Assembly (NCBI RefSeq): GCF_937616625.2
Contig: NC_065573.1
Span: 20,847,001 to 20,911,000 of the forward strand
DNA from: Mercurialis annua
Lineage: Eukaryota; Streptophyta; Magnoliopsida; Malpighiales; Euphorbiaceae
Reading direction: 5' to 3'
Length of the DNA: 64,000 bases
Part shown: positions 10,657 through 22,341 of the stretch, piece after piece
Numbering within the stretch: the first letter of the stretch is position 1
How the letters are laid out: the number at the start of each line of letters is the position of its first letter
Notes under the pieces: generated by a model
The model's database searches: none
What the model saw: only the letters and a program-made list of their open reading frames with translations
What the model was told of the DNA's origin: nothing
Program-made: the position numbers and the translations under genes

Positions 10657-11285
10657 ATGGAACGGGTATCTCCACCAGTGGTTTGCGAGTGCGGCATCCC
10701 ATGTCGTTTACAAATTTCGTCAACGGATAGAAACCCAGGTCGAAGATTTTACACTTGTTCAAACAGAACTGTAAGTAATTGATGTGCTTTACTGCATGTA
10801 CTTAGCCTTTATTTCTTTGTTCAAATTGTTGCATGTCTGAAGCCTTTATTTTTTCGACCTAAATTTTCCAGAATCAGTGTGATTTTTTTGCCTGGCTAGA
10901 GAATGACATGCCTTACCAAATGTCGGTGGTCCGAAACTTGAAAACTGACATTCATGTCATGACTGTTGAACTGGAGGAGGCCAAAAGTTTGCTTGCTGCT
11001 AAAAAGGACGAGTTCCAGGGATTGAAGGAGTCCCATGAAATGTACATAGACGAAAATCAGGGATTGAAGGAGTCCATTGAGATGTATCGCGATGAAAATG
11101 GAATCTTGTTTGAGGAAAGCGGTCTACTTTTTATGGAGATAGACATACTGAAGGGCCAGATCAAGGACATGGAGGTCAAGTGTGCAGACTTGAAGAGGTC
11201 AACCAGGATCATGAAGTTTGGTTTTTGTGCTGCTTGTGCAGTTGCAGGATGCAGTGTAGCCTTTCATTGCATGAAGAAAAAATGA
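10657..11285 (+). CDS. GRF zinc-finger, coiled-coil, single-membrane-span protein carried by the MULE
   Basis: Exons 10657-10770 and 10872-11285 (GT-AG, phase 0) give 175 residues. The GRF zinc finger is split by the intron: CECGIPCRL...NPGRRFYTCSNRT in exon 1 and NQCDFFAW at the start of exon 2, giving the complete family pattern of Cys pair, GRxFYxC and CxFFxW. Residues ~65-150 form a predicted coiled coil with two near-identical QGLKES(H/I)EMY(I/R)DEN units, so a small internal duplication. The C-terminus (FGFCAACAVAGCSVAFHC then basic) looks like a membrane anchor. GRF fingers bind nucleic acid in other proteins; the role here is unknown. Similar small GRF/coiled-coil/membrane proteins are common in plant genomes and often sit near transposons (from general knowledge). 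The frame is intact. Confidence 0.85.
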
Positions 11286-11655
11286 TAAAAATATTAACAG
11301 ATGTAATGTTGTTTCCTTTAATGTAATGTTGCGTATTATTAATGAAAAAAACTTGACTTGTCTTATCATTAATTTTGTACAGTAATTATTAATTTACTAC
11401 AGTAATTATTATAACTACTGACTTGTCTCATCATTAATTATGTTTACGAAACCCAACAAACCCATCCGTTGGTCATTAAGTATATACCCTTTGATTACCC
11501 CCATTAAGTACATCCACTGACTTGGGAAACAACACGATGGTTAGGTTGAATATGAAAAGACAAGTATCCAACTTATTTAAACAAGTTATCATGCTTAATT
11601 ACAACCGACTTGCTTCTTACAAAGATCATTCTTCATATTAAAAAAAAACAAAGCT
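11286..11655. other. MULE spacer, probable SINA-like promoter
   Basis: AT-rich, no gene. A short duplicated stretch (AATTTTGTACAGTAATTATTAA-like, near 11370-11415) is present. An A-run lies just upstream of the SINA-like ATG at 11656. Confidence 0.35.
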
Positions 11656-12509
11656 ATGTCTGATAATATAGTTCGTTCATTTAATCTTGAAGTTATGGAT
11701 TGCCCCATCTGCTGCGAACCGTTAATTCCTCCAATTATTCAGGTTTTTTACATTTCATTTATATGTTTTCATTTTTTGAATTTTTTGATTAGTTTATTGT
11801 TTATCATATAACATTTTATTTTCTTCAGTGTGAGAATGGCCACACAACTTGCAGCACATGCTCTGTGAAGGTTAAAAATTGCCATTCTTGTACTTTGCCC
11901 ATAGGATCAATGAGAAATCGGGCGATGGAAGCGGTCGTGGAGGCTGTTACAGTGTTTTGCCAGAACAAAATTTATGGATGCACTGAAAGCTTCAGTTACG
12001 ACGCAAAGACAAAACACGAGAAGTACTGTTCCTTCGTACCGTGTTCATGCCCGGTTCCAGACTGCACCGTCAAAGGGTCGTCCAAAATGATTTATGGTCA
12101 CTGCAAAGAGATGCATACAGATTCTTTTATACCATTTCATTTTGGACGTAGATTCGGTGTTTCTCTGAACTTGGATGATAGGGGCTTACTTCTCCAAGAG
12201 GACACATCAGACACTGTGTTTGTTCTGAACAACACAACGTCTTCTTATGGGAATATTATAACTGTGTTTTGTCTGGGACCAATGTCAAACGGACGCTGCC
12301 CTTATGACATCGAAATAAAATTTACTGAATCCTCCGTTGACAAGTTTCATTCTTCTACGAAGAATTTTCAAGACACCAACAGTTACTACCGTTCGTTGAC
12401 AGGGTTACTTATTGATAGCAGTGATCGTGATTTTTTTCCTAACGGGTTGGTAAAGATGGAGCTTTGTGTATGTCGATCATGGGAGCTTGGTTCGGAGGAT
12501 GACATATAA
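11656..12509 (+). CDS. SINA-like RING E3 ubiquitin ligase carried by the MULE
   Basis: Exons 11656-11742 and 11829-12509 (GT-AG, phase 0) give 255 residues. The RING finger spans the intron: CPICCEPL in exon 1, then CENGHTTCSTC and CHSC in exon 2. It is followed by the SIAH-type double zinc finger (CQNKIYGC, KHEKYCSFVPCSCPVPDC, GHCKEMH), then a TRAF-like substrate-binding part ending near residue 250. This is the domain order of plant SINA-like proteins, which attach ubiquitin to targets through an E2 enzyme. All RING ligands are present and there is no stop, so it may be functional. It lies between the GRF gene and the convergent PB1-like gene, well inside the terminal repeats, so it looks captured from the host or a standing component of this MULE lineage. 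Confidence 0.88.
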
Positions 12510-13110
12510 TGACAAGGATGCTGCCCGAAGTCAAATTCTAGGTCTTGATGATGTATTAAGTTTTTGTGTCGTAACTTTGTTTAGAAAACTGAGAATATAT
12601 AAGTTAGTTTTTTTGTAGTAACCTTTTCTGTTTGTTTAATATGTAAGACTTTTGATCAGTATGTGTTTTAAAATAGACGTAATATACTAATTATTGTATG
12701 TTTCTTAACATATTATTTTAAGGGTCTTTACTTGATTACATAATACAAGATCAGGGTCCTTGGTTGAACAAGTAAATAAAGTTTAAGGTCCACAACTGAA
12801 CAACGGTCCTAAAGTTCAGGGTCCACGTATGATCGTTAAGTTTAGCTTCCTAAAAACCAAACCAACCAACACGTACAAACACAAATAATAAACGGGAATA
12901 TCATAAGCAAACAAACAATAACGACCAATTCACAATAATAAACGGGAATATCATAAGCAAACAAACAATACTTCTCCAACATTTAATCAACCAGTGCAAA
13001 AATATAAATTCTCAGTATTAATACTAATTGCAAAATAAATATTAACCTAAAAAGTTACAACTGTTGAAGCATAACTTTGCACAAAAAAGGTAACTTAAGT
13101 GTGTCAATCT
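12510..13110. other. MULE spacer between convergent genes
   Basis: 3' ends of the SINA-like and PB1-like genes meet here. A ~36-base block (AATAATAAACGGGAATATC...) is present twice, at about 12883-12920 and 12933-12970, a simple tandem duplication. GGTCCA-type blocks at 12720-12830 recur elsewhere in the element. Confidence 0.5.
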
Positions 13111-13939
13111 TCAGTCTGAACCACCAGACTGCTGCTTCTCCAGGGGTTCATCAACAACTTCAGGTTCATCAACAACTTCACTTTGCAGCACCTCCACTGG
13201 TTCACCAGGACTTTCAATCTGCAGCACCTCCACTGGTTCACCGGGACCTTCAATCTGCAGCACCTGCACTGGTTCAGCCTCAGCAACAGCCTGCAGCTCC
13301 AATGCATCATCCCCATCTTCAAGTTCTTTCAACTCAAATAATGTTTGTCCAAATACAGGCCTTAGGTTGCACACGTCATCACAGCTTAACTTCCTAACAT
13401 ACACATCAACACTACCATCTTGTGCCCCAGCCAGTGCCATGTCCATGACATGGTCATCGTTTTCCATAGGAATTAATTCTTCAGTATACATGCCAGCCCG
13501 CCTCCAATAATACATTAACAATCCCTGAACCTTCAATTCAAGTAACCACTTATCTAGACTATTTAATCCTATATCCTCAATATGAAATTTTCTGACAGCC
13601 ACATCCTCATTAAAATAACCAAACCATTCAAAGTCTCCATTGTAGTTAAGAATAATTTCAAAGACCTCAAAAAAACGTTCTTCACTAGTAGCTGCGCAAA
13701 CCAACAAATTTAAAAACAAACAAACAATTTTCAATTACTGAACAAGTAAAACCCAAACTGAAACAACATCAAATGACAAACTAGAAACAAAATACCCGCA
13801 AAAAACAACATCCCATAAAAAATCAACCCCAAAATTCAAAATAATAAAAATAAATAACAGAGACCAGAAAAATCATACCTTTTCGTTTCTTCCCTTCTCT
13901 TTCTTCTTTTCCCAATTTCGTCGTTTTTTTGGATCCCAT
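13111..13939 (-). CDS. Stand-alone PB1-like-domain protein of the MULE (second TIR-driven gene)
   Basis: Exons 13939-13879 and 13691-13111 (GT-AG, phase 1) give 213 residues. Exon 1 is short and basic (MGSKKTTKLG...KKRK). Exon 2 encodes a PB1-like domain matching the transposase N-terminus position by position: LNYNGDFEWFGYFN against LHIGGELGEWGYHN, SLDKWL against KFDKWV, YYWR against YHWK, GSVDVYVR against GSVEVYVR. The intron sits at the equivalent place in both genes and has the same phase. The C-terminal third is acidic with a tandem GEPVEVLQIE-type repeat and lacks DNA-binding, DDE or SWIM domains. The start lies only 43 bp inside the right terminal repeat. PB1-type folds usually mediate protein pairing, so a partner or modulator of the transposase is a reasonable guess. 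The frame is intact. Confidence 0.8.
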
Positions 13940-13982
13940 TTTCTGAAAATTAATAGAGACAGACAAGACAAAAAATTAAAAA

Positions 13983-14528
13983 CACTTCGGTAAATGAAAG
14001 ACAATGTTGAACAATGGAGGAAGAATGGGGAAGAATGCGAGGAAAATGAGAAAGATTGAACGAAAAATGGGAAAGGAGCAAACCATAGGTCAGTGTCAGC
14101 GAAGAAACGAAAAAGCGGCAGTGAGGGGGAAGAAGACGAAGCGTGGCGAAAATATTTGAAACGAAAATAGTGAAACGGAAGTGAGGGGAGTGAGTGGGGA
14201 AAAGGAAAAGTAGGAGAGAGAAAAAAATAAATTACCGCGGTTATTTTTCATTTGTTGTTTTTTTTTTTTATAAAAAGTCAACTGACGCATTCTTACACAA
14301 GCAGCAGGTGTCAGACATGCATGCAGGGGGGACAGGCGCCGCCATTTGGTGTCCGGACGAGAAATTGGATGCCACGTCGACAGAAAACGAAAAAAACGGC
14401 GATATTTGGTCTTAGGGGGTTTTGTGAGCGCCGCCTCAAAGTTCAGGGAGTTTACTGCCCGTTTTTAAACATCAGGGGGTTTAGCGACCGTACCCCCAAA
14501 GTTGAAGTGCCATGGGTGATTATTAGCC
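13983..14528 (-). repeat. Right terminal inverted repeat of the MULE
   Basis: About 546 bp, complementary to the left repeat at 4866-5404. It differs by about a dozen substitutions and by a small insertion near 14111-14125. It should drive the minus-strand PB1-like gene that starts at 13939. Confidence 0.92.
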
Positions 14529-14537
14529 GGTTGAAGA

Positions 14538-15457
14538 TAAAGAATGTTATTGTTGTTTGTTTGGAAAAAAAAGTCTTTTCTATACAGTACAACACGTTTT
14601 TTTTTTTGCTTAGAGTATATAAATTCCTTTAATTTTTTTATTTCTAGTCTATTTTAGATTATGAAATTTTTTTACAGATCTTCCTATTATTTTAAGAGAT
14701 TATTGTCAAAATAGAAAAGCTGAGGGAAAACAATAGAAGAGGGTTTATTTAGGTAATTTGTGTAAATTATCCAAAAATTTACTCTTTTCTCGTCTGGTCT
14801 GCAGGCAACAAGGCCGAGCGTTTAATACTGGACTTCATTTTCAGCCTGGCCCATGGTGAAATAAAGCCACCCTACAATCTTCAAGTTTAAAATTAAAAAT
14901 TTATCTTGTATTTTTTTTTTTATTTCTTTATAAGAGTACGTTCTGATTTTATGTTGTAAAAAAATATTGTTTTAACTCTTTCTTCAATTTAATAGTAATC
15001 TACCAATAATATGCCGATAATATATTAAAAGTGTATTTTTACAATATAAAAGATTAGAGCGTAGTTTTGTAAATATTTAACCGAAAATAGGTTTTTTTGT
15101 CAAAAAAAAAAAGCTTTATTATCCATCTTCTATAATCCTCCTTACATGATAAAATTTTATTCGTCCAATTTTTACCCAAAAATGTATATTTTAAAAAATA
15201 AAATTTAATACATTCATTATTTGATTGCTACGTTAAACGGTACCAAAAAAGAATTAAAAAGTGAGTTATATTGCATTACTAAAAAAAACCTTTAAAATAG
15301 CAAAAAAGTGAAATGGGCTTCTTTTGTTGATAGTTATTACCCATTATTATTATTTTCTGAAAGAGTTATGACCAATTAAACTGGGCTAAACTAACTAACC
15401 CACATTATGAAGCAACTAACGAGGAGTGAGTACGGTTACATTTTTTTTCATAATCTA
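14538..15457. other. AT-rich spacer
   Basis: No gene or clear repeat structure is seen apart from poly-A/T tracts. Confidence 0.4.
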
Positions 15458-15467
15458 TTTTAAAAAA

Positions 15468-15777
15468 GACTTAACTGGCAATTTACCCTCTTAACTTATA
15501 AACAATGGACAATTAGTACGGAAATTAATTTTGTGGGAAAATTAGTCATGAATTTAAATATTATGGGCAATTAGCTCCATTTTGACAATTTACCTCCTAA
15601 ACTTGTAAGTTATTTGTTCCTCAATTGGCAATTTGCCCCATCAAATTTTAAGTTAATTTTTTAAAATGGAGCTAATTGCCCATAATCAAAAAGTTCATGA
15701 CTAATTTGCCCATAAAGTTAATTTATGTGTTAGTTGCAATTGCTTACAAGTTGAGGGTGCAAATTGCCACTTAAATC
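15468..15777. mobile_element. Foldback element family F1, copy 2
   Basis: A 310-bp palindrome runs from GACTTAACTGGCAATTT to AAATTGCCACTTAAATC, with perfect 10-bp flanks TTTTAAAAAA at 15458-15467 and 15778-15787. Internal sequence matches copies at 3369 and 35538 (for example the CAATTGGCAATTTGCCCC block in the centre). Low-complexity flanks make the duplication less decisive than for the other two copies. Confidence 0.8.
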
Positions 15778-16087
15778 TTTTAAAAAATATGATTTGAACT
15801 TAAAGCATTCTATCTTTATTAAAAATAAATAAAAATTACTTTTACTATTTTCTTTTTGCCTACAAAAATGTGTTGTATATATTAATAGTTTTCATAATTA
15901 AATTTTAAAATAGTATCCTATTGAGTTATTTAAAGATTAAAAACTTAATAATTTCATACATGATAATTGCAATTTTTTCATTCAATTAAAGATTTAATTT
16001 CACTTTTATTTATGATTTTATAAATGTAGATTTTTTTTCTTCTAACCCTATCAAGAAAATAACATAAAAAATAAATAATAAATAAAT

Positions 16088-16436
16088 GGCTAAATGTCGT
16101 AAAAAGGCCAAACCTTTTTTAAAAGTTCCACAAAAGTCCTGACCTTTCAATTTTGTCAATTTTGGCCAAAAATAGATTATTTGGTTTCAATTGTAGCCAA
16201 CTCTCAATTTGATTTCAATTTGCCTATATGGCGCCTATGTGGCATGCACATATATTGAAAGATCAGGACTTTTGTAAAATCAAATAATCCATTTTTGGCC
16301 AAAATCGACAAAATTGAAAGGTCAGGACTTTTGTGAAACCAAATAATCAGTTTTTGGCCAAAATCGACAAAATTGAAAGGTCAGGACTTTTGTGAAACTT
16401 TTGTGAAAAGTTTGGCTTTTTTTACGACATTTGGCC
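16088..16436. mobile_element. Foldback Mutator-type MITE with 9-bp target duplication
   Basis: A 349-bp element with arms GGCTAAATGTCGTAAAAAGG and complement ...TTTACGACATTTGGCC. Perfect 9-bp flanks TAAATAAAT at 16079-16087 and 16437-16445. The right half contains the block CAAAATTGAAAGGTCAGGAC three times (about 16255, 16310 and 16370), a small internal amplification absent from the left arm. Confidence 0.82.
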
Positions 16437-17035
16437 TAAATAAATTATTCAAATTTAGACTATTTGATTTTACTATTTTTTAAAAGTATATAAAATTAAT
16501 TTTAGTTTTATTCATAAATTTATTGAAGTTTCACAATTATTATAAAATAATCTTATTATTAATTTATAATTTTAATTAATAAAAAACCATTAACTTACTT
16601 ATTGTAGTTCAATAGGTTGAATTTTTTTTTTTAAAATTCTAAATAACCTCAAGATCTAATTAACAAAAATAAATTATAAAAATGTATTGTATTAAAGCAG
16701 CAATTCATAGGACTAAACTGATTTTTTGTATTTGATTTAAAACAAATTTTTATAAAATTAAAAGGGTAAAAATTCAAAAAAAAAAAATATAACAATACAA
16801 TGGTTGCACCATGTTATTCGTGTAAGAAACCAATAATGCGTTATCTATGTTGAATACTTAATGATAAATAATAAATAATAATTAAAAGACTGTTTATCGC
16901 AAATGTTCATTAATTTTTTATAAAAATGACAATCGCGTAATGGTTATATAAAATACACATTCAAAATTCAATGTTGACAAATAAGAATATATGGATCAAA
17001 TGCCAAAAACATAACAAATATAAAAAGCCAAATGT

Positions 17036-17345
17036 ATGAATTGGACCCTTTCATTTGGTTCGGTTTTAAATTTGTATTTTATTAAACTTTTTTTTTTGAT
17101 AGAGGTACTTAACGTTATAAAAAAAAATTCATATGGTCTCTCCGAATCTAAAATATCACAATGTCCATTAGTGACCGGGCAACTTAGCACTGACGTATTA
17201 GGTTCGATGATTTACATTTGCCAGTCATTAACAGACATGTGGAATTTTAGGTTCAAAGTGTCTAATTTGAATATTTTTTATAACGTTAAATATCTTCATC
17301 GAAAAAAAATCATTAGAATCTAAATTCAAAACCGAACCAAATGTG
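17036..17345. repeat. Long imperfect inverted repeat, probable foldback element
   Basis: Left arm TTCATTTGGTTCGGTTTTAA... (from ~17050) pairs with TTCAAAACCGAACCAAATG (~17324-17343). Inner arms around ACGTTATAAAAAAA and TTTTTATAACGTTAAAT also pair. Outer flanks (16990-17035 and 17346-17400) show weaker complementarity, so true ends and a target duplication could not be fixed. Open frames crossing it are by-products. Confidence 0.55.
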
Positions 17346-18669
17346 AGATTCCAATATATATATTTAGCCATATAAAAACTCAAATATATATTTTGCCTTG
17401 GTGTTTTTATAATAATGGTAAAAATATGTTTGAGAGAGAGTAAATGCATGATGCACTAAGATATTACATCATTGAAGGAAAGATTGCTACGCATGACACT
17501 AATGCGGTTTTGCGATGATTAAGTAGAGGCTAAACCATTCATAATTGCTTAATTAATAGGTATTTTAACCTCCATGTCAACATTAACTATCCAACTAAAA
17601 GTGAAGTCTACATGGCGGTGCCGCCCAACGATTGAAGAGCAAGTGTCATAGTCCGATATGTGCCATGTCAGCCGACCAAGGTCCCCTCCCACTATAGACC
17701 AAAAATTCTTATAGTGGCAACAAAGCAACAAAAATGTTGGAGGAAAGATGAAGAAAATCGTGATAATGGGCGGACCTACATGATTTTATCTTGTTAATTT
17801 ATTTATTTTCGAATATTTTTATAAAATACAACAAAATTTAGCATAACTTATAATTTCATCCATTTTATTTGGAAAGCAGACAATATAATATTTTAAGTTT
17901 TCTGAACATTTTTTGTTATAACAAAGTCAAATGACTTATTTAATAAAATAAATTTTATTTTGGTTTCAAAATTTATTTTTAATATCTGTATAAATAAAAG
18001 TCATAATTTTTCTGATATTTAATGATCTAATGAATTTAGTGAATTTATTTTAATTTATTAATGTTCTATTTTTTTTCTAAATTTTTCCCGCTTTAAAAAG
18101 TAAGAAAAAAAAATAAAGAATTAATAAAAATAAAAAAATTTAAAGAGAAAATTACCCTGATTACTGGCTTAGGCTATTTTATTTTGAATTTTACTAGAGC
18201 AAAAGTCCATTTTAAATTATACTATTACCAATTTTTTAATTTGAATTTAATAATTTTACTTTACACAAAGATACTTTTTAAATTAGCAAAATACAACTAT
18301 CCGTCAGCCACTATTTTGTCTCAAGTCCGCCGCTGCCTCGGCGTCGCCTTCTTCGTACCGGCCATCTTTGTTTTTTTTTTTTTCGCTTTGTTCCGTTTCC
18401 AGAAAAGTGTAGATGGAATACCTCATGCCGCCATGATGAACAAATAAGAATCGGGGACCAGATCCGCAAAGCAACATCAGTTTTTGATTTGTAATTTTAT
18501 GGCTTAATTTTTTTTGGTTAACCAATGGTGTACTATTGGTACACCAATAATCTTGTATTTGAGTACAATGATGGTTAACCTTTAGTAACCCGTTGGCTGT
18601 CCTCCAATGATGCTCTTTAATTTTCGGATGTAATTTTTTTTATTTATGTATCTGTAATTGTTTGTTGGT

Positions 18670-19010
18670 TAACATGATATTTTTTAATAAGTAGTAGTAT
18701 ACTATTAGTTAGCTGAAAGTAAACTCAATGTCCACCTAAAGAAACCTTTGAAGTTGTAAATTTATAGATAACATGAGAATGGATTACAGAATAATATTCT
18801 ACTAATTTACTGCAAGTTAATTTTTATTTTTCAACCAAATGTTAAGTTATTAGAAATAAATTGATGTTTTTAATGAGTAATAGCATACTATTAGTTAATT
18901 GCATGTTAATTTCTTATTAATTTTATTTTTCAACCTAATGTTAAGTTATTAAGAACAAATTGATATTTTTTAATGATTCGTAGTATACTATTAGTTAATT
19001 GAAAAGTAAA
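18670..19010. repeat. Degenerate direct repeats, ~95-bp unit
   Basis: Three copies share (G/A)TA(G/T)(T/C)ATACTATTAGTTA (near 18693, 18885 and 18985), two of them preceded by TTTTTCAACC(A/T)AATGTTAAG. No coding content. Confidence 0.6.
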
Positions 19011-20194
19011 ACCAATGTCTACATAAAGATCTTCCTTCCATACTCCGTCATAATAAATCAGAACTTTCAATGTTGTCATTCCTGCATTTATAAAATAAAA
19101 AATTTATTAATTTTCATATTAGTTAACCATTAGGTAACTATTAGTAAAATTTTATTATTTAAAAAAAATCAAATCGTTTTTTTGTTGAAAATATAATTAC
19201 AGCTGGTTTAAAAAAAATTATTTGTTTTTTAAGAATCATGTATTTGAATAATCATGTATATGCCATTATATATGGGAATTACATTTGAATTTCTTGTTTT
19301 GCTGGATTTTTTTTGTTTCTCAAATGCTTGTTGTTTTCATTTTTTTAATCATTTTATTTTTTTGGTTTCCCTTTTGCCGTTTATGGCATATAATTCAAAT
19401 TATCAGTTACTATGATTAAGGATTATTAAAGATTTTTGAATATTAATTGCTATATATTTATGTTTTGAGATTTTGTAGGAGATTTTGATTCTTATAATCA
19501 CTTCCTTCCTTTTTTATAGTTGACAGTAATCCTCAAATATCATAAAGTTATTTGTGCAATTGAGAAACTTAAAAAGTATGTCATCAACTTTTTTTTGGTC
19601 AACAATAAAAATCTAATTAGTTATAGCCATGTAGGGTACTTATTTAAAGAAGCCAAATTTAAATTGAATTCATTAAGCCATTAGATCTCATAAAAACATA
19701 TATATTTTTAGTTATACTTATGCCAAAAATAAGTTTATGCACTAAATTAAAATTTAATTATTTTTTAATTTAGTCATTTGACTTAGTTGATTAAATTTTA
19801 AAAAAACGGAACAACTAAAATATTAACAAAATAAAAATAAAAAATTATATCATTTGATTTTTAAATAAATATTAACTGCAAATTATATAGACACTTAACG
19901 GAGTCAAATCTTTTAGAAAAAAGTTCAAAAAGAATTGTAATATTTTCAATATTTTTCAAATTAATCCTTTAAAGATATTTTCTTGAACAAAACTTTAAAT
20001 CAAGGATTCAAATAATAATTTTCCTCTTTAATTAATTTTTCAAAAAAATACCGGCCACCATCCCTTCTCGAAACACAACCGGAGACACCGACAAAGCTGC
20101 TTTGTCTGAGACAGAGCTGCGACGATGAGCTTCATCGTAGACAAAGTTTGGTGTCTCCATGGTAGTTCCCAAAAATAGCGGAAACAACTCAAGG

Positions 20195-20315
20195 TGGAGG
20201 CAGTGGTTATGGAGGTGGGTGAAGGAGGTGGTGGTCAGGGAGATGGCGATAGAGCTGGGTGAAGGAGGTGGTGGTCAAGGAGATGGCTATGGAGGTGGGT
20301 GGGAGGAGGAGAAAA
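20195..20315 (+). repeat. Glycine-rich-type coding repeat relic
   Basis: Tandem G-rich units (GGTGAAGGAGGTGGTGGTCA-like, about 54 bases apart) would encode Gly-rich peptides in the frame reading GGGG-Q-GDG, but that frame has stops. Likely a remnant of a glycine-rich protein gene or simple G-rich expansion. Confidence 0.4.
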
Positions 20316-22341
20316 GTGGAGAAGTCGAATGTTTTTTCCTGTTTGCCGGAAAAGATAGATAAATTAAATTTGCCGGAAAAAATAGCCGACAATAGATTTC
20401 AATTAAATTAAATTTGGTTTAATTAAATTTTAATTGATTTAAATTAGATCTAATTAGGTTTACATTTGTTAATTCCGTTTAATTAGATTTTATTAATTGA
20501 ATTTTTATTAATTTAATTAGATTTAACTAATTGAGTTTGAAGCAAAGAGTAAGTTCTCTTTTTCTTAATCACCTCTAATTAATGTTTTTTATTAAAATTA
20601 ATTAAAATCTAACTAAACCTAATTAAACCAATCTAAATTCAATTAAACCAATTAAATCTAATCAAATCAATCAAAACTTAATTAAATGATCTAATTAAAC
20701 CAATCAAAAATCAATTAAATCTAATTAAACCAATCAAAACTCAATCAACAAAATCTAATTAAACATAATTAAATCAATCCAAATATAAATAGATTTAAAT
20801 AAACCAATCAAATCTCAATTAGTTACGAGGGTTTATTTGTGTCTATCATCAATTAACGGCAGTTTCTAATATTGATGGACGAAAGAGTTTATTTACGAAG
20901 GTTTATTTGTGCCCAAAAAAAATTAAGGGTTGATCTATATTTTTGAAACTATGTATAAAAGGTGTGAAAGTAATTTACTCTAAAATATATATCACTTTTG
21001 TATTTTTCATCCAAATATTTCTAAGACTGCCCACGCTTAGACAGAATGAGAAAGGAATGTTTTCTTGGTTTGAAAGAGGAGTTCCTTTTCAATTTTGAGC
21101 TCTTGAAAAAGGACAGATTTATGTGTGAAAAGTATTCTTTGAACCAAGAAGGGAATCTTACTCCTAATATTTTAATAGGAGCTAGGTTAGACTAAAAGAT
21201 CCATAAAGCAATAGGCCAACGAAATATGAACCATAAAGGTAACCATGTAACTAACATTAGCAAGAAACTTACTCTTTGCTTCATAACCTAAATTTGTACC
21301 ACTCAGAGATACCTTGCCTGTAAAGCCATCATCAATAGGGAAAATTCAGCTTCATATAATAAAACAGAAAAGCTTGGGTAAATAAGTGGCATGGATTTTG
21401 TGTGCTTTATATGAATGAAAGTGACATGCATAATATTAAAGAATAATAAAAAAGAGAACTCAAAGTTTTAATATATCGTATTTAATTAAAGATTCAAGTT
21501 CGAATTGCTTTCCTCCCCTTTTTTTCTTCATTCGAGACCTTTAACAAGGTTATATTTTGGTTGAAGTGGGATGGTGCCCTTCCCGTCAACGTATGAATTG
21601 ATGTTCGAATCGGTAATTAACAATATTTATTCAATCCGAGGACTCGTATAGAATACTCATTCAATGAGCATTCTCAATATTATGTTCTTAAAAAAACTTG
21701 ATTAGCATGAGATTTCGAGTCTTGCATCTCTTCTTTAATAAAATATAAAAGAAAACACAAATCATTTTCAAGAGATTAAGCATTTTTGGTTTAGCCTAGG
21801 TCCCTAAAACCAATTTACCATAATTAACTGAAATATTTATGACTTAAATGGTAGCTAATAGAAAATGCATTCATCACGCTGACATAATTATAGCATTATG
21901 ATAATTCTTTTATCAAAAAAAAAAAGATAAGCAAGGAAAATACTAAAAAGTCGAACATATGGATTATCATGAGGAAATATCTTCTAAAACTTAGCATTTC
22001 TTGAACATGATAAAGCACTTATTAAAGTGCTATGAGCATCCAATTGGCAAGCCATTAAATGCTTGGCATCTATCTTAACTGGGATGAACTTTTTCAGCAA
22101 CAACACAACATCAAGATTTCATTTTTTTTATCTTTTTCATTAATTTATGCCAATATCATGGTTTTTATTTAATATATAAAAAAGAGAGCAAATTACTTTC
22201 TATCCTACATTTATCAGAAGTCACATTTGCATTTCTCTTATTTCGGAATTAAATGATGCAATCTGTAAATTTAAATAATGTAAACAATTAAAGTGTTCAG
22301 TTAAAATTTTACGATTTTATGTTTAAAATGCATAAAAACAA

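Larger units (their letters stand above)
4866..14528. mobile_element. 9.66-kb Mutator-like element with four genes
   Basis: The element starts GGCTAATAATCACCC and ends with the exact complement. It is flanked by a perfect 9-bp direct repeat GGTTGAAGA (4857-4865 and 14529-14537), the hallmark of Mutator transposition. Long terminal inverted repeats occupy 4866-5404 and 13983-14528. Inside are a transposase gene (+, 5592-10068), a GRF zinc-finger gene (+, 10657-11285), a SINA-like RING gene (+, 11656-12509) and a PB1-like-domain gene (-, 13939-13111). The outer two genes read inward from the terminal repeats, the layout known for mudrA/mudrB of maize MuDR. The transposase frame is broken, so this copy would need help in trans, but the other three frames are open. 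Confidence 0.93.
17450..22330. other. Gene-poor AT-rich region
   Basis: No convincing gene in ~4.9 kb. A GC-rich patch at 18300-18450 and short frames there lack recognisable motifs. 18670-19010 holds three degenerate copies of a ~95-base block containing CATACTATTAGTTAATTG. 20390-20830 is a low-complexity stretch of TTAATTAAA/AACCAATC words. Remaining sequence shows nothing I can name. Confidence 0.5.

Noticed and set aside
18184..18525. Frames in the GC-rich patch near 18.3 kb
   Set aside because: Short, no motif, no splice context.
20159..20362. Glycine/Trp-rich 67-codon frame as a gene
   Set aside because: Composition follows a G-rich tandem repeat; the Gly-rich frame itself has stops.
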